From positions 248,001 through 312,000 of the forward strand of contig CAVVAR010000005.1 in the NCBI GenBank assembly GCA_963746315.1: DNA of 64,000 nucleotides, in the 5' to 3' direction. Below, piece after piece: positions 50,340 to 59,187 of the stretch (the first letter of the stretch is position 1; each line of letters starts with the position of its first letter). The notes below the pieces were generated by a model. The model ran no database searches, was not told the DNA's origin, and was given only the letters and a program-made list of their open reading frames with translations. The stretch is from Ga0077555 sp963746315. GTDB taxonomy: Bacteria > Pseudomonadota > Alphaproteobacteria > Rhizobiales > Hyphomicrobiaceae. Made by a program: the position numbers and the translations under genes.

Positions 50340-51704
50340 ATGGCCGGCCCGATGCCTGATACCGGTCGAACCCGGCCACTGCCGCGATGGGCGAGGGGGG
50401 CGACAGAACGCGTGGAATTGCGCGCCTATCGGATGCTCACGCGTCTTGCACGGCCGGCGGTGCCCTACATCCTCCGCTTCCGGGAAAGCAAGGGCAAAGA
50501 GGATCCGCAGCGGCGAGGAGAGCGCCTCGGGCGGGCCTCGATCATGCGGCCGGATGGCGCCGTCGCGTGGGTTCACGCGGCGAGCGTGGGGGAAACCAGC
50601 GCAGTGCTGCCGCTGATGGCGCGGCTGACGGCACATCGACCCGATCTCACGGTTCTGTTGACGACAGGCACGGTTACATCGGCACAATTCGCAGCGAGCC
50701 GTCTCGGGACCTCGACGCTGCATCAATACGTGCCACTCGACGAGCCCTCGTATGTTGCCGCTTTCCTCGACTATTGGCGGCCGACACTCGCCATCTTCAC
50801 CGAGCAGGAGGTCTGGCCGAATCTCGTTCTCTCGGCTGCTGCGCGAGGCATTCCGCTGGCTCTCGTCAATGCCCGGATGTCGGATCGCTCGTTCGAGCGA
50901 TGGCAGCGGCGGAAGGGATTGGCAGCGGCGCTCTTCTCGCATTTCGCGGTCGTTCTGGCGCAGAACACGGATCTGGCGCGGCGCTTCGAGTTGATCGGCG
51001 CGGCGCAAGCGATCGCGGTCGGGAACCTCAAGATCGATGCGCCGGCGCCCCCCGTCGATGCTGCTGCGTTTGCAGCGCTCGAGGGTGCCCTTGGCGGTCG
51101 GCCCCGGTTCGTCGCCGCCAGCACGCATCCGGGAGAAGAGATCGCCATCGCCGAAGGGCTCGAGGCGATCCGGGAGCGGATTGGCGGGGTGATCGCGCTG
51201 ATCGCGCCGCGCCATCCCGAACGAGGAGCGGCCGTCGCCGAGGCTATCGCGACACGGGGACTATCGGTGCGGCGACGTTCGCTCGGACAACTGCCGACCG
51301 CGGAAACGGACGTCTACATCGCGGATACGATCGGTGAGCTGGGTACGCTCTATGCGGCGTCGCCGGTGGCGTTCATCGGCGGATCGCTCATTCCTCACGG
51401 TGGCCAGAATCCGATCGAAGCGGTGCGGCGCGAGGCCGTTGTCGTGACCGGCCCGAGCACACACAATTTTGCCGATGCCTACAGCGCGCTACTCGCATCC
51501 GGGGGCGCGCTGCAAGTGAAGGACCCGAGCGAGATCGCGTCCGTGATGACGTTGCTTCTGGCCGACCCGACTCGCGTCACAGCGATGCGGGAGTCCGCGA
51601 CGCACGCGCTCGCAGGGCTGTCGGGGGCTCTCGAGCGGACGGCGGCTGCACTGCTTCCCTATCTGCCCGAGGGAGAGGGCCGGCGTGTCGGCCTGGGTGG
51701 CTAG
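50340..51704 (+). CDS. waaA: 3-deoxy-D-manno-octulosonic acid (Kdo) transferase
   Basis: A roughly 454-residue Kdo transferase (KdtA/WaaA), a GT-B enzyme on the inner face of the inner membrane that adds Kdo to lipid IVA. Diagnostic segments are WVHAASVGETSAVLPLMARL, FTEQEVWPNLVLSAAARGIP, ALVNARMSDRSFERW and AFIGGSLIPHGGQNPIEAVR. The N-terminal hydrophobic anchor is weak; start codons at 50340, 50352 and about 50433 are all possible. It overlaps lpxK by 20 bases, so the two are coupled in the lipid A operon. Confidence 0.94.
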   Translation: MAGPMPDTGRTRPLPRWARGATERVELRAYRMLTRLARPAVPYILRFRESKGKEDPQRRGERLGRASIMRPDGAVAWVHAASVGETSAVLPLMARLTAHRPDLTVLLTTGTVTSAQFAASRLGTSTLHQYVPLDEPSYVAAFLDYWRPTLAIFTEQEVWPNLVLSAAARGIPLALVNARMSDRSFERWQRRKGLAAALFSHFAVVLAQNTDLARRFELIGAAQAIAVGNLKIDAPAPPVDAAAFAALEGALGGRPRFVAASTHPGEEIAIAEGLEAIRERIGGVIALIAPRHPERGAAVAEAIATRGLSVRRRSLGQLPTAETDVYIADTIGELGTLYAASPVAFIGGSLIPHGGQNPIEAVRREAVVVTGPSTHNFADAYSALLASGGALQVKDPSEIASVMTLLLADPTRVTAMRESATHALAGLSGALERTAAALLPYLPEGEGRRVGLGG

Positions 51705-52761
51705 CTTGCCGTTCACCGAGCCCGGCTGGTGGTACCGTCCGGAGACGACTTGGGGTGCCCGGGCACTTCTGCCTGCGTCGCGGCTCTGGGGCGCTGCCGC
51801 GATACGCCGACATCGCCGCGGCGAAGCCTATCGCTCAGCGCTGCCCGTCATCTGTGTCGGCAATTTTACGGCCGGGGGCACAGGCAAGACACCTTTGGCC
51901 CTGCACATCGCGCGCGAGCTCGCGGCACTCGGCGCCAAGCCGGCCTTTCTGACGCGGGGCTATGGCGGGCGGATCGCAGGACCACATTGGGTGGTGCCGG
52001 GCCAGGATGCGGCGGCCGACGTCGGTGATGAGCCGCTGCTTCTAGCGCGTGTGGCACCGACCCTCGTTTGTCGCGATCGTGCCGCCGGTGCGCGGGCCAT
52101 TGCTGCGAGCGGTGCCGGTCACGGTGCGATCGTGATGGATGACGGCCTGCAGAACGGCGCGCTGGTCAAAGACCTGACGATCGCGGTGGTCGACGGACGG
52201 CGTGGGGTGGGCAACGGACTCGTAATGCCGGCGGGGCCGCTACGGGCACCGCTCGGGTTCCAGCTATCGCTGGCGGATGCGGTGGTGGTCAACGGTCCCG
52301 AGACCGCGAAAAGCGCGACGGAGGAGAGCGCGTTTCCGGATTGGCTGCGACGGAACTTCGGTGGACCGGTGATGCGGGGGCGAACGCGTCCGGACGGAGA
52401 TACGAGCGGGATCGATGGTCAGCCGTTGGTCGTGTTCAGCGGGATCGGAGCGCCGGAGCGGTTTTTCCAGCTGGTCGAGCGCCTGGGTGGGCGGATCGTC
52501 GAGCGCCGGGTCTTTGCCGATCACCACGTCTTCACGGAGAAAGAGGCGGGCGAGCTGCTGGCCTCGGCACGACGACACGGCGCTGTGCCGTGCACGACGG
52601 AGAAAGACTGGGTGCGCCTGGCGCACACGGGAATGATGGGAGAATTGCGCTCAGCAGCGCGGGTCGTCGCCATCCGTCTCGAACTCGACGAGCGGGATAG
52701 CTTGCGGCTCAGAGGTCTGATCGAGGCGTCACTCGCCGTCCACGGGCGGATCCTGCCGTGA
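51685..52761 (+). CDS. lpxK: Tetraacyldisaccharide 4'-kinase
   Basis: A 358-residue LpxK, which phosphorylates the 4' position of the lipid A disaccharide precursor using ATP at the inner membrane. VICVGNFTAGGTGKTPLALHIA is the P-loop, FLTRGYGGRI and VMDDGLQNGALVKDLTIAVVD are family blocks, and PAGPLRAPLG follows. GTG start inside the end of waaA. The last 33 bases overlap the convergent DUF2093 gene. Confidence 0.95.
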   Translation: MSAWVASLPFTEPGWWYRPETTWGARALLPASRLWGAAAIRRHRRGEAYRSALPVICVGNFTAGGTGKTPLALHIARELAALGAKPAFLTRGYGGRIAGPHWVVPGQDAAADVGDEPLLLARVAPTLVCRDRAAGARAIAASGAGHGAIVMDDGLQNGALVKDLTIAVVDGRRGVGNGLVMPAGPLRAPLGFQLSLADAVVVNGPETAKSATEESAFPDWLRRNFGGPVMRGRTRPDGDTSGIDGQPLVVFSGIGAPERFFQLVERLGGRIVERRVFADHHVFTEKEAGELLASARRHGAVPCTTEKDWVRLAHTGMMGELRSAARVVAIRLELDERDSLRLRGLIEASLAVHGRILP

Positions 52762-53001
52762 GGCGTGCGCACCGCGGCTGCGGCGCTTGTCGAGCTGGAG
52801 GTGGCGCTGGAGCGATGCCTCGGGGGAGCTATAGGCCTCCTGAAGCTCGACGCTCCAATAGCGGAGATCGGCTATAGCGATCGGTATGCCGGTGACGGCG
52901 CACAGTACGAAGTCGCCGGGCTGCTCCACCCGGAACTCGCCGTGCATGTAGGCGACGCGGGCCTCACCCTTGAGACCGAACAGGCGTTCGAAGCGATTCA
53001 T
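52729..53001 (-). CDS. DUF2093 domain-containing protein
   Basis: A 90-residue protein of the alphaproteobacterial DUF2093 family: MNRFERLFGLKGEARVAYMH, FVLCAVTGIPIAIADLRYWSVELQ and EAYSSPEASLQRHL. Such a gene commonly lies between lpxK and xseA in Hyphomicrobiales, and its function is unknown. It reads against lpxK and overlaps its 3' end. Confidence 0.88.
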   Translation of the reverse strand: MNRFERLFGLKGEARVAYMHGEFRVEQPGDFVLCAVTGIPIAIADLRYWSVELQEAYSSPEASLQRHLQLDKRRSRGAHASRQDPPVDGE

Positions 53002-53117
53002 CAATCCAACCTGACGAGGTGCCGGCGATAAAGGCCGCGGATCGCGCGGCGAGCCGTGGCACCATACATAAGACGGGGCGCGGTTGCCAGTCGCGGTTCC
53101 GTCACAGGGACGACGTC

Positions 53118-54790
53118 TCAGAATAGCGAGCCCTGACCGCCTCTGTCACCACCTTGTGGGCGGCGGCGCTGCGATGGGCGTATCCTTAGCTCGGCGGAGG
53201 TGCGCTGCGCCGCTTCAGGGGCTGCCGTTCCCGACGTGCGATCCGTGGACGGGGTGCTTTCGGCCGAAGCGGTCGTGACCGTGTCGCCGGCCACGATGGC
53301 GCCGCGGTGGCCATCCGCGACCTCGATGTCGATGCGCGCGCCGGGCGGCAGGGCTGCGACCGAGCGCACTGCGAGGCCCGAGGCGTCGCGGACGAGCGCG
53401 AAGCCGCGCCCGAGGACACTATGGTAGCTCAGCGAGGCCAACATCTGGCCGAGCGCCTGGAGTGTCTGGCGACGGCGCGCCAAGACGGTCTCGAAGGCGC
53501 CACGCTGGCGCCGGTCCAAGCCCTCCAGCCGTTCGGTAGCGCGCGACAAGCGAGCCGAGATGCCGACCGGGCTGAGGCGCCCCGAGACGCGGGTCAGGCT
53601 CAGCCGGCGACTGGCTGCGATGCGCGACAAGGCCTCCGCGGCGCGTGACCCGCAGCGTTCGAGGCGGCTCTGCTCGCGCTCGACGCGAACGGCGAGCAAG
53701 CGCGGCTGAAGGCGTGGCGAAATGTGCGCGAGGCGTTTGGCGTGGGCCTGGGTGTTGGCCATCAGCGCGCGGGCGAGGCGCTTCTCGGCAGCGTCGAAAC
53801 GCTGGCGCGGCAGTGCGGTCAGATCCTCGGGACGCGGCAGGCCTCTCACGGCGGCGCGCCAATGGACGCGTGCCTCCTCGAGACGCCGACGGATGCGCTG
53901 CATCAGGCGCAAGCCCAGCTCGCCGATACGCTCGACCAGCTCGGAATGCTTCGGCACGGCCCACTCGGCGGCCTTTGTCGGTGTCGGCGCACGGGCATCG
54001 GCGGCGAGATCGATGAGCGTCCAATCGGTCTCGTGGCCCACGGCCGAGATCAGCGGGATGGCGCTTTCCGCGGCGGCGCGAACCACGATCTCCTCGTTGA
54101 AGCCCCAGAGATCCTCGAGACTACCGCCGCCCCGGGCGACGATGAGCACGTCGGGGCGGGGCACGGGGCCATCCGTCGCGAGTGCGTTGAATCCGCGGAT
54201 GGCAGCCGCGACCTCGGCGGCCGAGGTCTCGCCCTGCACGCGCACGGGCCAGAGCAGCACGCATGTCGGGAAGCGCTCGGTAAAGCCTGCCAGCATATCG
54301 CGGATGACGGCGCCGGTCGGCGAGGTGACGATGCCGACGACCCGGGGCAGGAACGGCAGCGGCCGTCGCCGGCCTTCGTCAAAGAGACCCTCGGCGCCGA
54401 GCTTGCGCTTTCTTTCCTCCAGCAGCGCCATCAGCGCGCCGACACCGGCGGGCTCCAGAATTCGATGACGATCTGGTACTTCGAGGCGCCGGGGAACGAC
54501 GTCACCTTGCCTTGCGCGATGACCTCGAGGCCTTCCTCGGGCTTGAAACGAAGACGCGAGAAGTTGCCGCGCCAGATCACGGCCTCGATCTTGGACTTGT
54601 CGTCCTTGAGGGAGAAATAGCAATGGCCAGAGGCATGGGGGCCGCGATAGCCCGAGATCTCACCGCGCAGGCGGACGAAACCGAAGCCGTCCTCGAGCGT
54701 GCGCTTGATGGCCGAGGACAGCTCGGAGACCGTCAGCTCGGCGATGTTGGCGCCGGTTCTGCCGGTGCGGGCGGACTCCGGGACTGTCAT
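53118..54790 (-). pseudogene. xseA: Exodeoxyribonuclease VII large subunit, interrupted by an apparent frameshift near 54455
   Basis: The N-terminal OB-fold part is in one frame (VSELSSAIKRTLEDGFGFV, GHCYFSLKDDKSKIEAVIWRG, GASKYQIVIE) and ends at a TGA at 54431. The catalytic part is in another frame (LEPAGVGALMALLEERKRKL, RVVGIVTSPTGAVIRDMLAG, DVLIVARGGGSLEDLWGFNEE, ISAVGHETDWTLID) and continues to 53118, with the C-terminal coiled coil and SVLGRGFALVRD repeat. Normal family sequence would read IVIESLEPAG; here ATCGAATTCTGGAG lacks one base after the Glu codon. Exo VII degrades single-stranded DNA with XseB. Either a real frameshift or a base-calling error; the rest is well preserved. AGGGAG precedes the ATG. 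Confidence 0.88.
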
Positions 54791-54876
54791 CCTCACTCCC
54801 TGCTGGTCTCAAGGGCTGCCGGTTGTCGTCAAGGTGTCGTCTGGAACGGACAATTGCGACAGAACTGGACGCCATT

Positions 54877-54933
54877 GCGACGCGGGTCAACTGGCGCGAC
54901 GCAAGTCAACTGGTGCGACGCAGGTCAACCCGA
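54877..54933. repeat. Three-copy 19-bp tandem repeat between xseA and purD
   Basis: Units at 54877-54895, 54896-54914 and 54915-54933 (GCGACGCGGGTCAACTGGC, GCGACGCAAGTCAACTGGT, GCGACGCAGGTCAACCCGA). On the opposite strand a unit reads GCGTCGCGCCAGTTGAC, which equals the left arm of the hairpin at 35818 (GCGTCGCGCCATAGTTGAC) except for two inserted bases. Confidence 0.85.
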
Positions 54934-55099
54934 GTAGGTGGTGCCGGGCTCTCGCGCCATATGCAGGCGGGCTCCGCGATCACGTGGGGGCCCTGCGCCG
55001 TTCCTGCTTGTGACGTTCGGCGCGAATGTTACACCATCCAGCCAGTGCCGCGCATGCGCGGCGGGAACAAATCCAGAGCTTTTGCGGGGAGGATCGGCC

Positions 55100-56380
55100 A
55101 TGAACGTGCTTTTGATCGGCGCCGGAGGCCGTGAGCACGCCTTGGCCTGGGCGCTCGCCGCCAGTCCGCTGCTCTCCAAACTCTACTGCGCCCCGGGCAA
55201 CGGCGGTATCGCCGAGGTCGCCGATTGCGTCGCACTGGATGTGAGCCGGCATCCGGACATCATCGCGTTCTGCCGGGCCAAGGCGATCGATTTCGTGGTC
55301 ATCGGTCCCGAGGCGCCGCTCGTCGCAGGGCTTGCCGACGATCTTGCGGCCGCCGGCATCAAGCATTTCGGCCCCACGCGGGCAGCCGCCCAACTCGAGG
55401 GCTCGAAAGGCTTCACGAAGGATCTGTGCCGGGAGCTGTCGATTCCGACCGCGGCCTACGGCCGTTTCGCTGATCGAGCGGCGGCGCTCGCGTATCTGGC
55501 AGGCCAACCGGTGCCGATCGTCGTCAAGGCGGATGGTCTGGCGGCCGGCAAGGGCGTGGTCGTGGCGATGACCCGTGCGGAGGCCGAAGCTGCGGTCGAG
55601 GCCTGCTTCGCGGGAGCGTTCGGCGCGGCCGGAGCCGAGGTCGTGATCGAGGAATTCCTCGAGGGCGAGGAAGCGAGCTTTTTCGCCCTCTCGGATGGGG
55701 CGGCGGCACTGGCCCTGGCAACTGCGCAAGACCACAAGCGGGTCGGCGACGGCGACACGGGTCCCAATACAGGCGGCATGGGTGCCTACTCGCCAGCGCC
55801 GGTGATGACGCCTGCCCTCGTCGAGCGCGCGATGGCGGAGATCATCAGGCCGACGATCGACGGGATGGCCCGCCGCGGGACCCCGTTCAAGGGCGTCCTC
55901 TATGCAGGACTGATGATCACGGCGGATGGGCCGAAACTGATCGAGTACAACGCGCGGTTCGGCGATCCCGAGACGCAGGTTCTGATGGTGCGGCTGAAGT
56001 CGGACCTGCTGGCGGCGCTGCTGGCGGTTGCGGACGGCGTGCTGGCGAGCTTCGACATGCGCTGGCACGACGAGGCAGCACTCACCGTCGTAATGGCGAC
56101 GAACGGGTATCCGGGCACTTATGGGCGCGGCAGCGAAATCCGCGGACTGGCGCAGGCCGGCGAGGTCGAGGGCGTCGAGATCTTCCATGCCGGCACTCGG
56201 CGCGAGGGCGAGCGGATCGTCGCCGACGGTGGCCGTGTGCTGGCCATCACGGCAAGGGCTCCGACCATCGGCGAGGCACAGGCCCGCGCCTATCGCGCTG
56301 TCGACCGGATCGATTGGCCGGACGGCTTCTGCCGGCGCGATATCGGCTGGCGCGCGGTCGGCAAGGACCGGACTTCATGA
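55100..56380 (+). CDS. purD: Phosphoribosylamine-glycine ligase
   Basis: A 426-residue GAR synthetase, second step of purine biosynthesis: 5-phosphoribosylamine + glycine + ATP to GAR. MNVLLIGAGGREHALAWAL opens the N-domain, FVVIGPEAPLVAGLADDL follows, VVKADGLAAGKGVVV and VVIEEFLEGEEASFFALSDG are the ATP-grasp strands, RVGDGDTGPNTGGMGAYSP is diagnostic, and LIEYNARFGDPETQVLM binds metal-ATP. GGGGAGG lies before the ATG. It is the first of three overlapping genes (purD and two hydrolases). Confidence 0.97.
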   Translation: MNVLLIGAGGREHALAWALAASPLLSKLYCAPGNGGIAEVADCVALDVSRHPDIIAFCRAKAIDFVVIGPEAPLVAGLADDLAAAGIKHFGPTRAAAQLEGSKGFTKDLCRELSIPTAAYGRFADRAAALAYLAGQPVPIVVKADGLAAGKGVVVAMTRAEAEAAVEACFAGAFGAAGAEVVIEEFLEGEEASFFALSDGAAALALATAQDHKRVGDGDTGPNTGGMGAYSPAPVMTPALVERAMAEIIRPTIDGMARRGTPFKGVLYAGLMITADGPKLIEYNARFGDPETQVLMVRLKSDLLAALLAVADGVLASFDMRWHDEAALTVVMATNGYPGTYGRGSEIRGLAQAGEVEGVEIFHAGTRREGERIVADGGRVLAITARAPTIGEAQARAYRAVDRIDWPDGFCRRDIGWRAVGKDRTS

Positions 56381-57294
56381 GCGAACGCGACGATCTGTTT
56401 CCCGGCTTCGACACGATCGATTTCGATGCGGGCCGGGTTAGGTTGCACGTTCGCAAAGGGGGCACAGGGCCTGCGCTGCTGCTGCTGCACGGCTATCCGC
56501 AAACGCACGCCGTCTGGCACAGGGTGGCGGGACCGCTGTCCGAGCGGTTCACCGTCGTGGCGCCGGATCTCAGAGGGTATGGGCGCAGCTCGTGTCCACC
56601 GGACGACCTCGAGCACAGGGCCTATTCCAAGCGCACCATGGCCGACGACATGGCGCGCCTGATGCAGGCGCTCGGCTTCGACCGCTATATCGTGATGGGG
56701 CACGATCGCGGCGGGCGCGTCGGCTACCGGATGGCGCTGGACCATGCCGATCGCGTGGAAGGGCTGGTAGCTCTCGATATCATGACGACGTGGGATCAAT
56801 GGCAGCCGGATCAGCAAACGACGCGTCACCGCATCGTGCATTGGGCATTCCTGGCTCAACCCGCGCCCATTCCGGAGACGCTGATCGGAAGTGACGCGGC
56901 AGGCTGGCTCGAAGGGTGCCTCAAGCGCGGCACGAGTGGACGCTCGCTCGAGGCGTTCGACGCGCGTGCGCTCGCCAGCTATCGCGAGGGACTGTCGGAC
57001 CGGGACCGGGTGCATGCGACGTGCGAGGACTTCCGGGCGAGTGCGAGCTGCGATCTCGCGGACGACGACGTAGACCGGAGTCTCGGGATTCGCATCGCCT
57101 GCCCAACGCTCGTCGTATGGGGATCGTCGGGCAGCCTCGCCGGCGTTGCGGATCCAATCGTGTTGTGGCGCGACTGGTGCGTGACCGTTTCGGGTCGCTC
57201 CATCGACAGTGGTCATTTCATTCCCGAGGAAAATCCGGCGGCGCTGCTCGATGCCGTTCTCCCCTTTTTCGACAGTCTGGAGATACCGATATGA
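56377..57294 (+). CDS. Fluoroacetate/haloacetate dehalogenase-like alpha/beta-hydrolase, paralog A (Phe at position 219)
   Basis: A 305-residue alpha/beta-hydrolase aligning, residue for residue, with the Rhodopseudomonas fluoroacetate dehalogenase as I recall its numbering: nucleophile Asp110 with Arg111 and Arg114 (MGHDRGGRVGYR), Asp134 (VALDIMTT), His155 and Trp156 (VHWAFLAQP) and His280 (SIDSGHFIPEE). At the position of the halide-binding Tyr219 it has Phe (ATCEDFRAS). The change could abolish fluoride binding or shift the substrate. Starts inside the purD stop (ATGA) and overlaps paralog B by four bases, so all three genes are coupled. Confidence 0.88.
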   Translation: MSERDDLFPGFDTIDFDAGRVRLHVRKGGTGPALLLLHGYPQTHAVWHRVAGPLSERFTVVAPDLRGYGRSSCPPDDLEHRAYSKRTMADDMARLMQALGFDRYIVMGHDRGGRVGYRMALDHADRVEGLVALDIMTTWDQWQPDQQTTRHRIVHWAFLAQPAPIPETLIGSDAAGWLEGCLKRGTSGRSLEAFDARALASYREGLSDRDRVHATCEDFRASASCDLADDDVDRSLGIRIACPTLVVWGSSGSLAGVADPIVLWRDWCVTVSGRSIDSGHFIPEENPAALLDAVLPFFDSLEIPI

Positions 57295-58202
57295 CAGCCA
57301 CGAGCGATCTCTTTCCCGGTTTCCGCGAGGAGCGGCACGTTCTCGGCGAGGCTACGATCCATGCCCGTGTCGGAGGGTCGGGGCCGCCGCTGTTGCTCCT
57401 GCACGGCTATCCGCAGACACACGCCTGCTGGCACAAGATCGCGCCGGAGCTGGCAGCTTTCTTCACGCTGGTGATACCGGATCTCAGGGGCTACGGGCGT
57501 AGCCGCGGACCGGCTGTGTCGGACGAACGGCACCTCGCCTATTCGAAGCGCGCGATGGCGGCCGACATGGTGACACTGATGCGTACACTCGGACACGAGC
57601 GCTTCGCCGTGGTCAGCCACGACCGTGGCGCCCGCGTCGGCTATCGATTGGCGCTCGATTCTCCGGATCGCGTCACGAAACTTGTCACGCTCGATGTGGT
57701 GACGACGCTCGATGCGTGGACCGACATGGACATGGCGAACGCCGTCGGGCGCTTCCATTGGCCGTTCCTGGCGCGGCCGGCGCCGTTTCCTGAGACCATG
57801 ATCGGCCACGACCCCGTCTATTTCCTCGACTACCTGCTGGCGCAGTGGACGGCGACGAAGGACCTTTCCGCTTTCGACCCGCGCGCGCTCGCGGACTACC
57901 GGGCGTGCTTCTCGAAGCCGGAGGTGATCCACGCCAGTTGCGAGGACTACCGCGCCGGAGCGGGCTGCGATCCGGAATTCGATGCCATAGACCGCAAGGC
58001 GGGACGGCAGATCACATGTCCGATGCTTGCAATCTGGGGTGCGTCGCGCAAGAGCGGTTTCGTCAACAAGCCGCTGGAGACGTGGCGCGCCTGGTGCCCG
58101 CACGTGGTTGGCGGTCCGATCGAGTCGGGCCATTTTCTTGCGGAAGAGGCGCCGGCGGAGACGCTCGCTGCGGTAATGCCTTTCTTGCGGCGAGATGGGT
58201 AA
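57291..58202 (+). CDS. Fluoroacetate/haloacetate dehalogenase-like alpha/beta-hydrolase, paralog B
   Basis: A 303-residue protein of the same group, shifted by one residue: nucleophile Asp111 with Arg112 and Arg115 (VSHDRGARVGYR), Asp135 (TLDVVTTL), His156 and Trp157 (RFHWPFLARP), Tyr220 (ASCEDYRAGAGC) and His281 (PIESGHFLAEE). All residues known for halide binding and catalysis are therefore present, so hydrolytic dehalogenation of a haloacetate is plausible. Other proteins of this fold are epoxide hydrolases, but those have Tyr pairs in the cap rather than His-Trp. It follows paralog A with a four-base overlap. Confidence 0.9.
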   Translation: MTATSDLFPGFREERHVLGEATIHARVGGSGPPLLLLHGYPQTHACWHKIAPELAAFFTLVIPDLRGYGRSRGPAVSDERHLAYSKRAMAADMVTLMRTLGHERFAVVSHDRGARVGYRLALDSPDRVTKLVTLDVVTTLDAWTDMDMANAVGRFHWPFLARPAPFPETMIGHDPVYFLDYLLAQWTATKDLSAFDPRALADYRACFSKPEVIHASCEDYRAGAGCDPEFDAIDRKAGRQITCPMLAIWGASRKSGFVNKPLETWRAWCPHVVGGPIESGHFLAEEAPAETLAAVMPFLRRDG

Positions 58203-58259
58203 AGCACTCTGCGGCCCGGGTGTGCCGTGAGGCGTGACGGTCGAGAGGGACGTCTGGAC

Positions 58260-59162
58260 ATGAGCCTGGTTCCGACAAGGCATCCGCTGCCGCCCGCGCC
58301 GATCCCCAAGCCGCGGATCGGGCTGGCGCTCGGTGGTGGCGGCGCGCGCGGTCTTGCGCATCTGGTCGTGCTCGAGGCGCTCGAGGAAATGGGGCTCAAG
58401 CCGACCACGATCGCGGGCACGTCGATCGGCGCCATTTTCGGTGCCGGAGCGGCGGCAGGTCTTTCCGCGCGCTACATGCGCGCCCATGTCGAGGAGCTTC
58501 TGTCGGAACGCTACGGGTTGATTCGGCAGCTTTTCTCGGCGCGGCCGCGTCCCGTCGACCGGCTGTTCAATCTCTTCCCGATGCGCTCTGCACTGCTCGA
58601 TGCGGAGGTGATGCTGGACCTCCTGCTGCCGTCGCGTCTGCCTGCAACGATGGAGCAGCTGGCAGTACCGTTGGCGGTCGTCGCGACCGACTTCTATGCG
58701 CAGGAGGCCGTGGTCATTCGCTCCGGGCCGCTGAAGCGCGCCATCGCCGCGAGCATTGCTCTCCCGGTGATCTTCAGTCCGGTCATCATCGAGGGGCGGG
58801 CGCTGCTCGATGGCGGCCTCGTCGATCCGTTGCCGTTCGAGCTGGTCAAGGACGGCTCCGATCTCACGATTGCGGTCGATGTTTCCGGGGCGGCGCGTCA
58901 GCCGAGCGACGATGCCGGACCGCGCGCCCTGGAGGCCTTGTTCTCGGCGTCGCAGATCCTGCAACGCTCGATCGTGCGGGAGCAGCTCCGGTCGCACAGG
59001 CCGGACATTCTCGTCGATACGGCGAGTGAAGGCGTGGGGGTGCTCGACTTCCATCGGTTCCGTGAGATCCTGGCGGCGGCGGAGCCGGCCAAGGACGCGC
59101 TCAAACGACAACTCGAGCGCGTGCTCTCGGCGGAAACGGTCGACGCGCGCGGCGCGGAGTAA
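58260..59162 (+). CDS. Patatin-like phospholipase
   Basis: A 300-residue patatin-family lipid hydrolase of the RssA type. The oxyanion hole is LALGGGGARGLAHL, the nucleophile elbow is IAGTSIGAIFG (Ser55) and the catalytic Asp is in LLDGGLVDPLPF. SGPLKRAIAASIALPVIFSPV is a typical block. It would hydrolyse acyl esters of phospholipids in the cytosol or at the membrane. No signal peptide is present. It is a separate unit 58 bases after the dehalogenase pair. Confidence 0.92.
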   Translation: MSLVPTRHPLPPAPIPKPRIGLALGGGGARGLAHLVVLEALEEMGLKPTTIAGTSIGAIFGAGAAAGLSARYMRAHVEELLSERYGLIRQLFSARPRPVDRLFNLFPMRSALLDAEVMLDLLLPSRLPATMEQLAVPLAVVATDFYAQEAVVIRSGPLKRAIAASIALPVIFSPVIIEGRALLDGGLVDPLPFELVKDGSDLTIAVDVSGAARQPSDDAGPRALEALFSASQILQRSIVREQLRSHRPDILVDTASEGVGVLDFHRFREILAAAEPAKDALKRQLERVLSAETVDARGAE

Positions 59163-59187
59163 GCGTGGGCCATGGGAGGCCGTGGTC

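Noticed and set aside
54877..54933. CRISPR array from the three regularly spaced repeats
   Set aside because: Repeats are directly tandem with no spacers, only 19 bases each, and no cas genes are in the window.
57213..59111. Very long minus-strand open frame (632 codons) across the dehalogenase B and patatin genes
   Set aside because: It runs antisense to two well-defined genes and has the composition of GC-driven shadow frames, with no motif or ribosome-binding site.
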